A stretch of 64,000 nucleotides of DNA from positions 496,001 through 560,000 of the forward strand of contig NQMI01000007.1 of the NCBI GenBank assembly GCA_002270565.1, written 5' to 3'. A program made the position numbers and the translations under genes. This stretch comes from Stenocarpella maydis. Its lineage: Eukaryota; Ascomycota; Sordariomycetes; Diaporthales; Diaporthaceae. Under the pieces are notes generated by a model. The model was not told the DNA's origin and searched no databases. It saw only the letters and a list, made by a program, of their open reading frames with translations. Position 1 is the stretch's first letter; every line of letters starts with the position of its first letter. Below, piece by piece: positions 21,988 to 33,509 of the stretch.

Positions 21988-24900
21988 TCATTTCATCATA
22001 AGCAAATGGGGGGGCCTTGTGCCCCCACCGACACCGTGCACTCCGCTATTCCCGAGCTCCATGAGCCTGTGCCGAAAACGCAACGTCTTCAGCCCCTTCT
22101 CCCCGTCCGCACCTTCTACTGGCACGATCTCAACACACAGCTTTAGCTCATCCGCAATGCGCTTCCGTGCCGGGTTATCCCCGCTGTACATCTGGACCGC
22201 AGTCAGGTAGCTCGTGATGGCCTTGCCGCTCTTATTCCTGAGGTTGACGTCCACCTTCTTGTTCCACAGGTACCAGACAGCGGCGCAGATCTGGCTTGCC
22301 GCGCCTTTAGTGTGCGCAGTCCAGTGGGGTTGGTCGGCGACAGACTTGAGGAAGACCGATAGCGGAGTGTTACCATTGCTGTCGAGCTCCGTCACACTGG
22401 CGCCAGAACGGATCAGCATGCTGAACATTCGCTTTGACGGGACGGTCCGGGCCGCCGCGTGAAGATAGACCCCTTTTGGTGTCTTGGGATTGTCGCGGAG
22501 CGGCTGGTGTTGAAGCATGATTTCAACCAGAGAGTGCTGGCTGTGAAGGATGGCCTTTTCCAGAGGCGTCATGATGGTGCTTGATGGCGGTTTGAAATGC
22601 ATGTCAGCGCCAGCGCCAAGCAGTGCTATAACAAGGTCCTCTTTCCCTGGCAGACCGGCTTGCAATACGACGTAGAGCGGGGTGTGGCCATTCTTGTCCG
22701 CAAAGTTGACCGAGACTTTCATAGCGAGCATTTGTTTGACAAGGGTCTCGTTGCCACAAGCAAGCCCCTTTTGGAGGATGACAACCTTGTCTTTCGGGCT
22801 CAAAGGCGGTTTTGCTGTTGCCCTTTCCAGATATCTGCTTGCCATCTTGACGGAGCCACCATCTATCATCTTCATCAAATACGTCGACTTGCTGAACAGA
22901 GTTTCATTAACGTCGAGGTCAAGCAGGACGTCGACAGCATCAAGATTGTGTGGTCGTTCACAGATGCTCGCAAGAAATATCCTCTCAAGGTCTTCCGGCT
23001 TCCAGGGCTGGGGGGATTGTCGGCGCCGCGCCAGTATGTCGCAGACCCCAAGCAGTCCACCACGGAACGCGGCCTCAAAGGGAGTGGTCCCAAGATTGTT
23101 TGGGACATTGTCTCTAGCGCCTCGATGGAGGAGCATGCGGACTATCCTCTCTTGCGATTGATCGCTATCGTGTCGGCAATCGTGGCGGCGATAGCTGAGG
23201 GAGCATGCCAGATGAAGGGCCGTGTTACCGGACTTGTCTTTCGCATTGATCTTTGCCCCATGATCCAAAAGCATCTTAACTGTAGCTAACTCCTCCCCAG
23301 GGCGAACGCCATGATTCGAAGTCATGGCATCGGGCAGTAGAACTATTTCTGGTCCGCAGGCTCTCAGAAGAGGTGTTCGCCCTTGAGAACTATATCTCAA
23401 CGGATTAGTTTTACATCCGGAAAGTGAGCTTAAAATTGAAATACATGAGGCAGGGAAACAATATTGGTGGTTCTTGGGGATATATGAAAACGCAGTCGAG
23501 GCACCATACAGAGATCGGTACCGGGCGGACGTCCCTGATGAAACGGAGACGAGACGACGCAATCAAAACAGGTCTATGGAGAAAACGACCGCTAAGGGGG
23601 GGGGGGCACAACTCACTCTTGCGATTCCACATCAGCACCACCGGCAAGAAGGATCTGGAGTACAGCGACATCACAATGCAGTGCGGCATGGTGGAGCGGC
23701 GAACCGAGGAGATGGCGTGATTTGGCCTCGACATCAGCTCCTGAACTCAGCAAGAGTTTGATCAACTCCAGGCGCTGCTCCTCGCGGTTCCTTTCCGATG
23801 CCCAACTGTGACTCGCGGCGTGAGGGAACATCTTGGGCGGCCCGCAGGCAGCGTGAAGAGGCGAATCGTACCGCACATCAACCGCGTGTAGGCCTTTGTC
23901 AACGTCGGCTCCGAGACTGATGAGCTTTATGGCATCGCTGTAGAAGCCATAATCACAAGCCTCATAGAGGGTGGTGAAGAATTCGCCACCTTCGAGAACG
24001 CGGTAAGTGCGCGGCTGTCGGATCGCAAAGTTGATGTCCGCTCCTTTCTCAAGAAGGAAGGACACTGTTGAGCTCCACATCCTGCTCCTGTAAGCATGAT
24101 AGAATGGAGTGAGGCCGAACATATCGACAGCATCGACGTCAACCAGCCCTTGGTCCAATATATACTTGCAAAGATCCACCTGTCCTGTGGCGGCAGCTGC
24201 GTGGAGAACAGTAGGGGCACTGTCACGTTGCGGCTCGCTTAGCCTGGGGGAAGCACCTCGGGACAAGAGTATCTTAGCGGTTGATAATTGGGAATGGCAG
24301 ACGGCTAGATGAAGTGGCGAGGATCCCAAGAAGTTGTGGTCAGGAAAAGGAGGAACCCCATTAGCAGTTCTACACTGGGTGTACGCGCATCTGCAGAGTC
24401 GACGCGAGCATACGTCGATGCTGGCGCCGTGGTCGAGAAGCATGCACACAACGTCGTCATGGCCGCCCCTTGCTGCGAGATGTAGGGCTCGGAACGATCT
24501 CCTAGGATCATCATCGGTGTCTGGGTGGCGCCCACCATGGGCATAATCGGCACCCTCATACTCATGGCCGTCACTGAAATCGTGCTCATCTTCCTCGTCC
24601 ATATCATCGTCTGTCCACATATCACCAACGACGGGAATGTGGCCCGGGAATTGGTCCATGAAGTCATCTTCGGGTTCGTCGAAATCGTCCATTCCATCAT
24701 ACAAATCGAGACCATCCTCATCATCCCAAACTGACATCCCAAATGTGCGGGCATAGCGCCTTGGAGAAGAATAGCCGGACCTAAACGGATCTGTTGTACT
24801 CGACGTTGAGAGGTCGGCATCGTCTGTGTCATCTTCATGTGGCTCCCACTCCTGATTAGGTTCGAGCCGAGGGGGGTCCCAGACACCTTTCCCATCGACC

Positions 24901-25220
24901 GCCTCTACTTTGGTCCGGAAGCTCTCCGAGGGGAGGGTTGCCATAGGGTAGGAAGGACGGGTGAGCTTCATGTCGACGGGGATCCCAGCCGCAAGGGCCT
25001 TCTTGAGTGTCCCTGTGTGTCCAATTTCCGCGGACCACCGTAGGGGATGCCACGTTGCGTGGTTGGGAATATTTTCCTTTGCGAACTTGTACAGAACCGG
25101 ATCCACGACATCGTAGAACTTGTGGCTTGCTCGAGCGAGGGCAGCAAGATCGCTAACTCGGTGGAGGTGGTCCGTGATGAAGTTGACCAGCTCGACCGGT
25201 AGGTCCTCGATCTTGGCCAT
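21988..25220 (-). CDS. F-box and ankyrin-repeat protein
   Basis: Two exons on the minus strand, 25220-23617 and 23389-21988, give 1001 residues. The intron (23390-23616, GTGAGT to ATATAG, 227 bp) is long for this window but restores an ankyrin unit: ADVESQ-D-SQGRTPLLRACG. The start is ATG 25220 (MAKIEDLPVEL); the open frame before it starts with GTG. Residues 1-45 form an F-box, which in SCF ligases binds Skp1. An acidic Asp/Glu linker runs ~110-230. Ankyrin repeats fill ~240-900, with units such as RALHLAARGGHDDVVCMLLD, SPLHLAVCHSQLSTAKILLS and TALHLAC, separated by degenerate ones. A substrate-adaptor role in ubiquitination is inferred from domain order. The C-terminal ~70 residues are non-repetitive. 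Confidence 0.85.
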
Positions 25221-26010
25221 ATTTGTGGATCCTGACACTGGGTGTTCTGAATTATTCCAATGCGAATAATACTTGGATAGAATCCAATGCACTGCATCGA
25301 AGCCCAGCTTGTGTTTGGCTTTCTTCTAGGTGAAGCGAGCGAGGTGATATCCGGAGAGAGATGAAGTGAGGTTGGGGAGCATATGCCAACGCGGATTCTG
25401 CCGCAGTTCACCGCCCTATCGCCCGAGACGCATTAAAAGCTCCTTTATCAAACTTAATTTGCCTTGCACCTTCGACTGGCATAAGACAAGGATATTTTGA
25501 GCCTCTTGACCTCTTGCACTACTTCTTGCTTGGTTTCCCCATAATTTGTGGGAGCCCTGCACCAAGCTGGTACGACTGGTGAGAGACCCTGCAGAAACGG
25601 TACACCGCCCACAGTATCAACACCAACACCTACCGGTGTACATAATACCCACACCCAGCAACGGAGTCTTAGCTAGATTTGTAGGTGTGTGCAATGTCAT
25701 GGGTAAGACGCTCTGCTCCGTTATGGTAATGATGATGCACCCTCCGTTTTTATGCATGCGGGTCTCCGAACTCTGCTTCGGTAATCGACTTTAAATCAAT
25801 CTTTGAACATCAGGTCTTCAAGGGTCGTCATTAACTGAAGCGATTTAAAATAACAGATTCTACAGCGCCCAATTCTCCATCAGCCCATGCACTCCCGGAA
25901 ACCTGTGCCGCTCGTCCGACCTCACCGGCCAAGCTTGTGCAACTTTCTAATCTGTGATCCGGTGCAAAACAGCACGGTGCGAGTCAAGGGTCATAAGGGG
26001 CAGAAAATCC
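25221..26010. other. Intergenic, promoter of the F-box/ankyrin gene
   Basis: 0.79 kb between two minus-strand genes. It holds the upstream flank of the ankyrin gene and the 3' flank of the SET/MYND gene. No gene is seen. Confidence 0.45.
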
Positions 26011-27906
26011 TCAACTATCCACTCCGACGGGCTGGCCTCCGGCATTGATCTTCACGACGTCCCTCCGAAATTCAGCAATGGTCTCCCTGTAGGGAAGCTC
26101 CAGGCAACGGCTGGTCTTCATCTTGGCCCAGGTCAGCAGCCTGTCCTGCGACTGTCTGAAGCGCTTGCTGAACGCCTCACTGTCGACGCTCAGATCGCCA
26201 GGCCGGTCGACAACGTTCCCCGCCCAATAGTACAGAGCCTGGACGTACTTCGTATCGACGCCAAAGGTAACCTTGCCACACAGGCATGCGAGTATGCTGT
26301 ATGCCCTGGCCGTGTCGTGCAATGTAGTTCGGCCGCCAAGTACCTCTAATGGTGTAGAACCAGTCCAGTTGAGCGCTTCCTCACGCTCCTGCACCACAAA
26401 CATCACGTGTTTGACGAGACCCATGAGGTCGAGCACCCAGCGGGGGCCGTCGTGAGTTCGTGGATACAAGGTACCCTTCAGGACGAACTCCAGGCCCACA
26501 ACATACTTGAGCTCCAGATACATGCAACCCAAGGCGCGGAGGGCAGAGGGCATCGGCTCGATGTGGTCAGGCCAGTTGCCACCCTGATAGACCTTCTCCT
26601 CGATGTCTAGGATCTTGGTCTGGTAGTCCATGATTTTTTGAATATTTCTGACTGAGCCGTAGAATGACAAGGAGTATTTGTACTCGAGCTGGTCCAAATC
26701 ATCCTGGGCCTTCCTGAGAGTCTCGAGATGGCCTTGGCGGCTGACTGCAGCGACCACATGCTCGGCCATTTCGGATTTGCATTTGCTACCTGAGGCGAAG
26801 TTAGTTCGGGTATCTTGCGTATTTGGGATGACATCAGCAGCTTACAGTGGCAGGTGAAGAAAAAGATCTCCTTGAGCTGTCTGCGCCGGTGGAGGACATC
26901 CTGTCGACCATCTAGATAGGAGACGGTGATCTCCTCTCCGGCGGCTATGTCTTTCAAGGCGCGGCATCTCAGCTCTCGACCCTCGAAGAAGACATGGGCG
27001 TTTTCGTCACAGCAGTGGTTGATGAGGGACACAACGAGGTCCAGGCAGGTCCCGTACCCATCCACGATCTCAGCAGGGCGAATAGCGAGAGCATTGGTCT
27101 CAATCTAGGAGGATGCGATATGTCAGCAGTCAAATTTCAGCCAGTGGCCATCCATATCCAATTTTCGACTCGATCGAACTTACTGCGCAGTAGATTTGGC
27201 GACACATGCTGAGGCTGATGCCGGGGTTGATGGCAGCGTGTACGTTTTGTGCATTCTCCAGGCTGTGGTCCATGTCTGGTGTGCCATCGCTCTCCTGACG
27301 CAGACGCTCCATTCTGACCTCGAATTCTGTCTCCAAAGCCATCACGACACGCATGTCGTCTTCCGAGATGACCTTCTTCTTGATCCAAAAGAGAACACGG
27401 CATAGTGCCAGTCCCAGGGACTTTAAGGCTGGATTCTGCTGCAGGACGACGCACTCGTACTTGTGGTAGCTCTTCCAAGCCTTGGCCTGGCATTGCTAAT
27501 GATACGCGGAGACAGGGTCAGCAAGCTGGCGGCCGAGAGATTTGACGATGCTCACCTTCGAACAATAACGTGCGACCTTGCATGCACCGCAACGCGTGAC
27601 TCCCGGCCTGGCAGCCCCCCCATCACTGCTGTAGAAGCGGCCGTCCTGACCGACTGATGTGCGGCTGTTCACAAAGCAGAAATCACAAACGCCCGCATGT
27701 GCGGACTCAGCGACCATGATGAGCGGGTTCGTGCGAAAGACCTCGGTGCCGGCGGGAATGTCATTGACAGCAAACAAGCCACTGCCGGCCTTGGGAATCG
27801 AAGAGCGACCGATGCGCAAGGGGACGGACGACTGGGAAACGCTACCCAGAATGTGCTCGCAGAGCTTCGGCTGGTCGTGGATTGGCTTTCTTCGTGGGGC
27901 GGCCAT
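26011..27906 (-). CDS. SET/MYND-domain protein (SMYD-like methyltransferase)
   Basis: Four exons on the minus strand, 27906-27556, 27495-27184, 27104-26846 and 26789-26011, give 566 residues; introns are 60, 79 and 56 bp. The N-terminal SET half has RIGRSSIPKAGSGLFAVNDI. The MYND zinc finger is inserted within it: CDFCFVNSR, then CGACKVARYCSK-QCQ and KSYHKYEC. The SET core continues with LINHCCDENAHVFFEGR (the NHxCxPN region, here NHCCDEN) and AAGEEITVSYLDGRQ. The post-SET cysteines CHCSKC are completed across the last intron. The C-terminal ~240 residues are helical. Family members methylate lysine on histones or other proteins using SAM. The Pro-to-Glu change in NHCCDEN may tune activity; target unknown. 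Confidence 0.87.
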
Positions 27907-28429
27907 TGCGGCAGGTGGGTGAGGAGGTGCTTTGCTGCGTTTGTGGTTAATCAGGTTCTCTCGCTGTTTAGTGGTTGCCTGAAGAGAGGCAACAGTTCCT
28001 AGACAGTGCTAGGCCTGTTGTGCTGCGGAATTTGCAGGACAAGCAAACAGACCAAGTAAGCAGTGAGAAAAAGAGAGAGGGGCCTCGGGGTGGATGGGCG
28101 ACCTTGGCAGAAAGCTGGCACCGCCGCGGGTACAAACAGGTGGGAGGCCGGAGCAGGCACGCAGCCGGGCACCACTTTCCTTGTCTAAAATCTGTGGTGG
28201 CGATGCGATGAGAAAGTGGCAAAAGAGACCTGGAAATGGGTGTTGAAGTTGCCTAGGTGCTTAAGTAGATAAAAGGTTGAGTGTGGCCCAGGCAGCAGAA
28301 GCTCTTCTGATTGTCTGATGTCCACAATAGGCTGTGCGATTGCCTTCTAGCAAGCACGTTTGTTTAGATTCATCCACTCTCCTCCCGTCTACCCAGGGAC
28401 ACTCGTTGGTATGGTTCTCTATGACCACA
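27907..28429. other. Promoter region of the SET/MYND gene
   Basis: Upstream flank of a minus-strand gene, of ordinary base composition, with a CCTAGGT element near 28251. No ORF of note. Confidence 0.4.
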
Positions 28430-29440
28430 ATGAGCCCCTGCCCTTCATCCCATTGCCGTTTGCATATTGAAAATCATCATAGAGCACTACTAAAAATGAA
28501 TCCCTAGGTACACCTAATCTTTAACCGCTTATATTTTACACATATGTATCATACATTATTAAATTTAATTAAGTGGTGTAATATCTTTTAATATTATTGT
28601 TTATTAATATGAAGTATTTACTAAATATTATATAGTTGTATATATTTATAACAAAAGTAATGTTATTGGTTGTGCTAATAATAATAAGTTCAAAACATAA
28701 TAGCCTGTCTAGAATGTAGCAAGGCTCCCCCCCCCCTTCTGGACTACTCAAAATTTCATCCAGATTTACAACATACCACGCTCGTGTTAACGTCCCTCCT
28801 TATCGTGATATTAATTGCGAGTTCTTATATTGCTATTTTGAATCAAATTAACAAGCAGTCGCAGTGGACTCTGAGACTTTGAGGGGACAAGAACCGGTGT
28901 GTACGGCTGTTTACACCGTAGAAATTTAACGCCCTTGTTTAATTATAATGTATTCCATGCTGCCACGACTACGAAAGCCTACCTACGTAAATACAGGTAG
29001 GGGCGTGCTACTAATACTGCACAATAGTTTACCGTCCCGCCGTTTGCTTAAGAGGACGTCAGATTATCTCCGGACGTTATCATTCGTTTTTTTTTAAATT
29101 TAAAAAAAAAATCACACTCGGTTCATCGCACCTAAGCAGGTGGCCAGCCGGGGTTAATACACGAACATTAACATCTTTTCACGCCTGCAAGACACAGCTG
29201 ATGCCACGATCGATTGAAAACCGTGTTGCATCCTTGTTTAAATGCATTCGGAAGGAATATTAAACCTAGTGGTATGTAACATTCTGGTTCCTTTCCCAGC
29301 TGAACGGCATAGGCATTTCTCAGCTAGTAACAGTTGATAATGACCGGCGTGCGCATAAGCTGATGACGCCCTAGAGTCGACGTGCCTTTTTTGCACCATA
29401 AGAAGAAATTTAAGAAAGCTAAATGAATATGGATTGAGCT
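28430..29440. other. AT-rich island without genes
   Basis: The core (28490-28700) is almost all A and T with long TA runs. The rest is moderately AT-rich and holds a near-perfect palindrome of T9-A3-T3-A9 at 29087-29110. The only ORF (28569-28751, minus) is low-complexity Ile/Asn/Tyr. The composition is that expected of old, heavily mutated repeat DNA, but no element could be identified. Confidence 0.5.
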
Positions 29441-29640
29441 ACACTAGCTACATGATGAAATTGCTTGTGGTCTATGTTCGATCCTAGCCCTTCTAAGGTT
29501 ATCACCTTTTTGGGATCTTGGCGCAGTCGGCTCATACAAAAATACAGACGATGAAAGTAAAAATGCACACAATGACAAGTAAAGTACAGACGACGACAAG
29601 TACAATTCGTTCGGCTGAAATTGACTCTCTAGTTCACCCC

Positions 29641-30395
29641 CTAGCAGGTGAGAGTCTGGGCGGCCTTGTCGTACTTGCAGGCGCCGCTGTTGTCGTTGAC
29701 AGCCATCTGCAAAGTGAATCAGTATTCTGTGCACAGTGGCAAGGCAATTCAAAGAGCTAAAGAAGGAAGGAGCTTACATTTTGGAATCCACCATCTCCCT
29801 TGCCGGTGAAAATTCCGCCAGCCTTCAAGTAGAAGCAGTCGTAGCTAATTAGTAGGACGCGGTTAGTCTTTGCGTTATAATGAAGAAGACTTTCGAAGGG
29901 TGGAGCTTAATAGGACAGGAAGTGATAAGAAACTTACTTGGTGTGGAGTGAGCCAGACTTCACTTCAATGCTCGTGATATCGCTCCTGAGCGAGGGGTCG
30001 TTGACCGTATAATCCTGGTTCTTGCAGACTGCGCCCTTGAAGCTGGGATCTGCGTTGATATGGGCCATCATTGCGTTCACGGAATCTATGGTGAATTGCT
30101 CGCGGACCTATCGATGAGTTAGATAAAAAGGGCAAAGACGTTGGCAAGGCGCGGAGGGGAGAAGTAGGGTTCTCACCTTGTCCCAGGTCGAAGCGTCTTT
30201 GATAAGACCCTTGATGGCATTAAGGCCCTCGGTGGTGGCCCAAGCAGCGGCGGTGCTGGCAGCAGTCGTGAGAAGGGTGAGGGTGACGGGGTCAAGGCGT
30301 CGCTCCAGGGCCTGACGAGACTCCTTGTTCTCGGACTTCTCAAGCGGCGCAGCAGTGGCAGCAAGGACGAAAGTGGCGGCGGCGAAGAAACGCAT
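29641..30395 (-). CDS. Small secreted four-cysteine protein
   Basis: Four exons on the minus strand, 30395-30177, 30107-29938, 29844-29778 and 29706-29641, give 173 residues. The introns (69, 93 and 71 bp) all have GT..AG ends and keep one frame. The N-terminus MRFFAAATFVLAATAAPLEK is a signal peptide, probably cut near Ala15-Ala16. The mature part begins with a charged stretch ending RRLDPVTLTLLTTAASTAAA, an Ala/Thr-rich hydrophobic helix. The C-terminal half has four Cys (GAVCKNQ, YDCFYLK, GACKYDK and the final residue), enough for two disulfides. The architecture resembles an uncharacterised family of fungal secreted proteins (perhaps the group called DUF7888; I am not certain). The AT-rich surroundings and small size make an effector or self/nonself role possible, but this is inference. 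Confidence 0.75.
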
Positions 30396-30586
30396 AATGA
30401 AGGTGATAGGTATGATGTTGGATAGAAAGATGCTTAGAGCTGAGCTTATACTGAGAAGAAGAAGGCTGAAGCTTTTTCTTGATACTGAGACGGTGAGACT
30501 GGAGACTGAAGACTGAAGAAGGGAGAGGATAATGTTGATGGTGTTGATGGTGTTCTGGATCAAGGATTGAATGGAGATATCGATGA

Positions 30587-30597
30587 TGTTTATATAG
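30587..30597 (-). promoter_or_regulatory. TATA box of the secreted-protein gene
   Basis: The minus strand reads CTATATAAAC about 190 bp before the ATG at 30395. It fits a TATA element with a 5' leader of ~160 nt. Confidence 0.45.
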
Positions 30598-31248
30598 GCG
30601 CTGGAAAAAGGCCTCATAGGTGTATTTAGTGTATATTTAGATGTCGACTGAAGAGTTGAGCCACGTAAGGATGGCACTTCACTTAGAGTTTCTCAATGAC
30701 TAGTCACTACTGCAGAACAACTCCACAATGCAGGAATTTAAGGCCAGAGACGAAGCCCAATCCCGGAAGTTGTGTAATTAAGCAAGGCTCAGTGCCGCTT
30801 TGTAGATCAGGCGCACTCAATTATGTTTTCGCCTCGCACTGCGTACTGCATGTGCGGGGTCCACAAACAACAGACATGCTTTTTGCGGCTGAAAGCTCTC
30901 ATGGTTTCAATCCGCTCAAGGTTTACCTGCGCCAGCGTACAAGCGGAGGGTTTGCTTGGCCCAAGAATTGAACATCAGACGATCATAGTGGTGAGTCAAA
31001 CTTTCAATGTCTGCCAATCGCGCGCGATGTTCATCACGCACAGACTGTGCTCCGCCCTTCGCTACCACCGAAGATCCTGAAACCAAAATCTATATATAAG
31101 ATGCTCATAATGCACTCCTTTACTAAGGGACGTAAGAGCACTAATATATGGTATTGATGGTTAAGCCCTGATTGAAGACGCTATATCTAACTGTGGTCCA
31201 TAAAGACCATGCAACTATTTCCACCCTTGGCAGTGTGCCAGCTGCTAA

Positions 31249-31364
31249 CTAGTTACGTAACATTTCAGCAAGAAATAGAGCGTGGCAAAGTACTTAAGGT
31301 TAAAAGACTAGTTTACGTAACATTTCAGAAACAGAGAGTGGCAAAGTACCCAAGGTTAAAAGTG
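31249..31364 (+). repeat. Two-unit tandem repeat, ~58 bp each
   Basis: Both units share TTACGTAACATTTCAG, then GTGGCAAAGTAC and AAGGTTAAAAG, with a few substitutions and small indels. Units run ~31249-31307 and ~31308-31364. Confidence 0.85.
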
Positions 31365-31937
31365 CAACATTATGACCCTTACCTGTAACTACTGGTGCTC
31401 TTGTGGCCTCCAATGGGATATGTGGGCGAGGAGCATAATCGAGTAAATCAGTGTATTTTCGGCAACCGAGAACATCCATGTGGCGTCAATGCTGCTGAGG
31501 CGGCGCCGTTGATCAGCATGATGTATAACAGTAAAGTTTGTTTATCAGATGTTTTAAGCACTGTGCGCCTCCGTTTCCTTCAGGGCCGTTCTCCTCTGCT
31601 ACATATGTAAACGTTCAAGAATAAGCTCTGTCACACCCTTGTCACAAGAGGCATCAGAGACAACTTGAAAGCAACTATAATTAAATGCATTAATTCAAGG
31701 TAAGAGGAGCGCTACTCTACCTAGGTAAAGAGACACAATCTCACAAAAACATCCCTCCTGTGCCGTCGGGCAGCCTCTGCCCCAAAATTAACGCAGACTT
31801 TCAAGTGGTTATTTTTAGGGCGATCCTTATGCTTGTGCTATTTCCCCAGGATTATGCTCAAACCGCAGTTCTCATGTTTTCCTTGGGATAAACTTCACAG
31901 GGATCGTTTTCGGCGACATGATAACACCAGTTTCATA

Positions 31938-33394
31938 TCAATTCTCGATGTTGAATTCAGGAGCTCGTCCGTCAAAGTCAAAGTCGAAGGAGGACGCCAG
32001 CTTCGCAACCATTACGATCAAAGTGTTCAGCGCAAATATGTCGCCTGGACAGGATCTGCGCCCAATCTCGAAAAGGTGTAAGCCTGAATGACCTTGGACG
32101 CCAACGAAGCGTTCGGGGTCCAAGGTCTCGGTTCCTCCAAATGTGCCTGGTCGTGATTAGCGGCCCACGCATTCGCCATGATCATTGTGTCCCGCGGCAA
32201 GTGAAACCCTCGTACGTGGTCATCCTGCTCAAGTCGATGAGGGAGCAGAACCGGCGCTGGGGGCCTCTATCGCAGTGTCTGCGGGAAAGTTAGTATATGC
32301 CTGCACAAAAAAAAAAACAGAGACTGGGCCCTCATTCTGAATGAAATAGGACTTTCATACTTCGAGAACGCATGCTTTGGTGTAGGGCAGCTTCTCTAAG
32401 TTCGGCGACGGCAGGTTACCTGGGTCACAGACTGCATCCACCTCCTCATGAACTTTTCGCAATAGGCCTGGGTTCGCCGTTAGAGCCATAATGCAGGTCA
32501 TCGCAGTCGATAGTGTGGTGCCTGTTGCCGCATCCTGGACGAATTGAGCCATTGCTTGGAGCTGCGAATCAGTGAAGTAGGACTTTCTGTCCCCTGAACC
32601 CTCTTTTCTCTTTCCTGGTCCCGTATAATACCGCCAATAAGTCCCCAGTATTTGACGTTGACAGCAGAGCTTTGAGCACGAGAAAGATATAATTTCAGAC
32701 TCCTGAACAGATCCGTGTATAAGGAATGTAGAACCACCCCCATTTGCCTTGCGTTCTCTTTACTTGGCACAAATGGCAATTATTTGAGGACTGGCTGAAC
32801 TTCAAACATCGAGGACGTGGTTGCCTCAATGCATTCGATGAGCTTATGCTGGATCCGTGTCCAGTCGTTGAGGATTTCGGATGCTTTGTCGTCTGCGACT
32901 GGGCCCATGATGGCGGTCATGGTAGTCGTAAAACCCCATAATCGGACACTCCTCTCCGGAGACTCCTTGCCATCGCACAGGGCCGAGACAAACTCAGACG
33001 CGGTGGCTTCTTGCAATGGAAGTGCTTCCTTAAGTCCACCCGGCCCCGTGAGACGCTTGATTGCAGCTCTGCTAAGACGCAGCATCTCATCGTTCTGCAT
33101 CATGAGCATGTGGTCTTGGCCCGGAAATATGAGCTCACGGTTCACCTAAAGGACGGGGCGGCCTGAATAGACGACTCCGCGGTTCACGAACATCTCCTTA
33201 ATTAGCTCAGGACTGTTGATAATGGCCAGACTCCGTGAACCAATCCTAAGCCCCATTATATCACCGCATTGCTTTGGCCATTCCTGACAGGTGAGCGGCG
33301 CAATTAGCGATGATCTAACAAAGTCCTGTGATTTGCCAAAGCGATACGAAAAGAGCCTCCTGCTAACTCACAGCAAATTTTAGGTAGATATCCG
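31938..33394 (-). pseudogene. Cytochrome P450 pseudogene, 5' truncated
   Basis: Minus-strand segments reassemble into most of a microsomal P450. They include EWPKQCGDIMGLRIGSRSLA, FVNRGVVYSGRP, NRELIFPGQDHMLMMQND, the I-helix-like AMAQFVQDAATGTTLSTAMT, KLPYTKACVLE-TLR, and the haem motif FEIGRRSCPGDIFA. Breaks include TAG after SGRPVL (~33145), TAA after EVQPVLK (~32776), a frameshift near 32570 between the DQER region and the I helix, TAG in place of Trp right after ETLR (~32260), and a further frame change before the haem segment. Introns at about 32280-32355 and 33289-33380 are still visible. Upstream of KFA (~33390) the first ~60 residues expected in the family are missing and repeat-like DNA begins. 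The gene cannot make a P450. Confidence 0.82.
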
Positions 33395-33509
33395 AATAAG
33401 GGATCAAACTAGCAACCTTAGTTATACACCTATATATAGACTACCCTACTAGCCCCTTAGGTTAGTAAGTAGTTAAGAGAATTCAATCCTTTTTACTTTA
33501 TTAATTATT

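Larger units (their letters stand above)
30396..31937. other. Intergenic, with a tandem duplication
   Basis: The first ~270 bp are the promoter and leader of the secreted-protein gene. The rest has no credible gene. It carries a two-unit ~58-bp direct repeat at 31249-31364 and a CTACCTAGGTA palindrome near 31715. Confidence 0.45.

Noticed and set aside
28569..28751. 60-codon frame in the AT island
   Set aside because: Ile/Asn/Tyr-only composition produced by AT-rich DNA.
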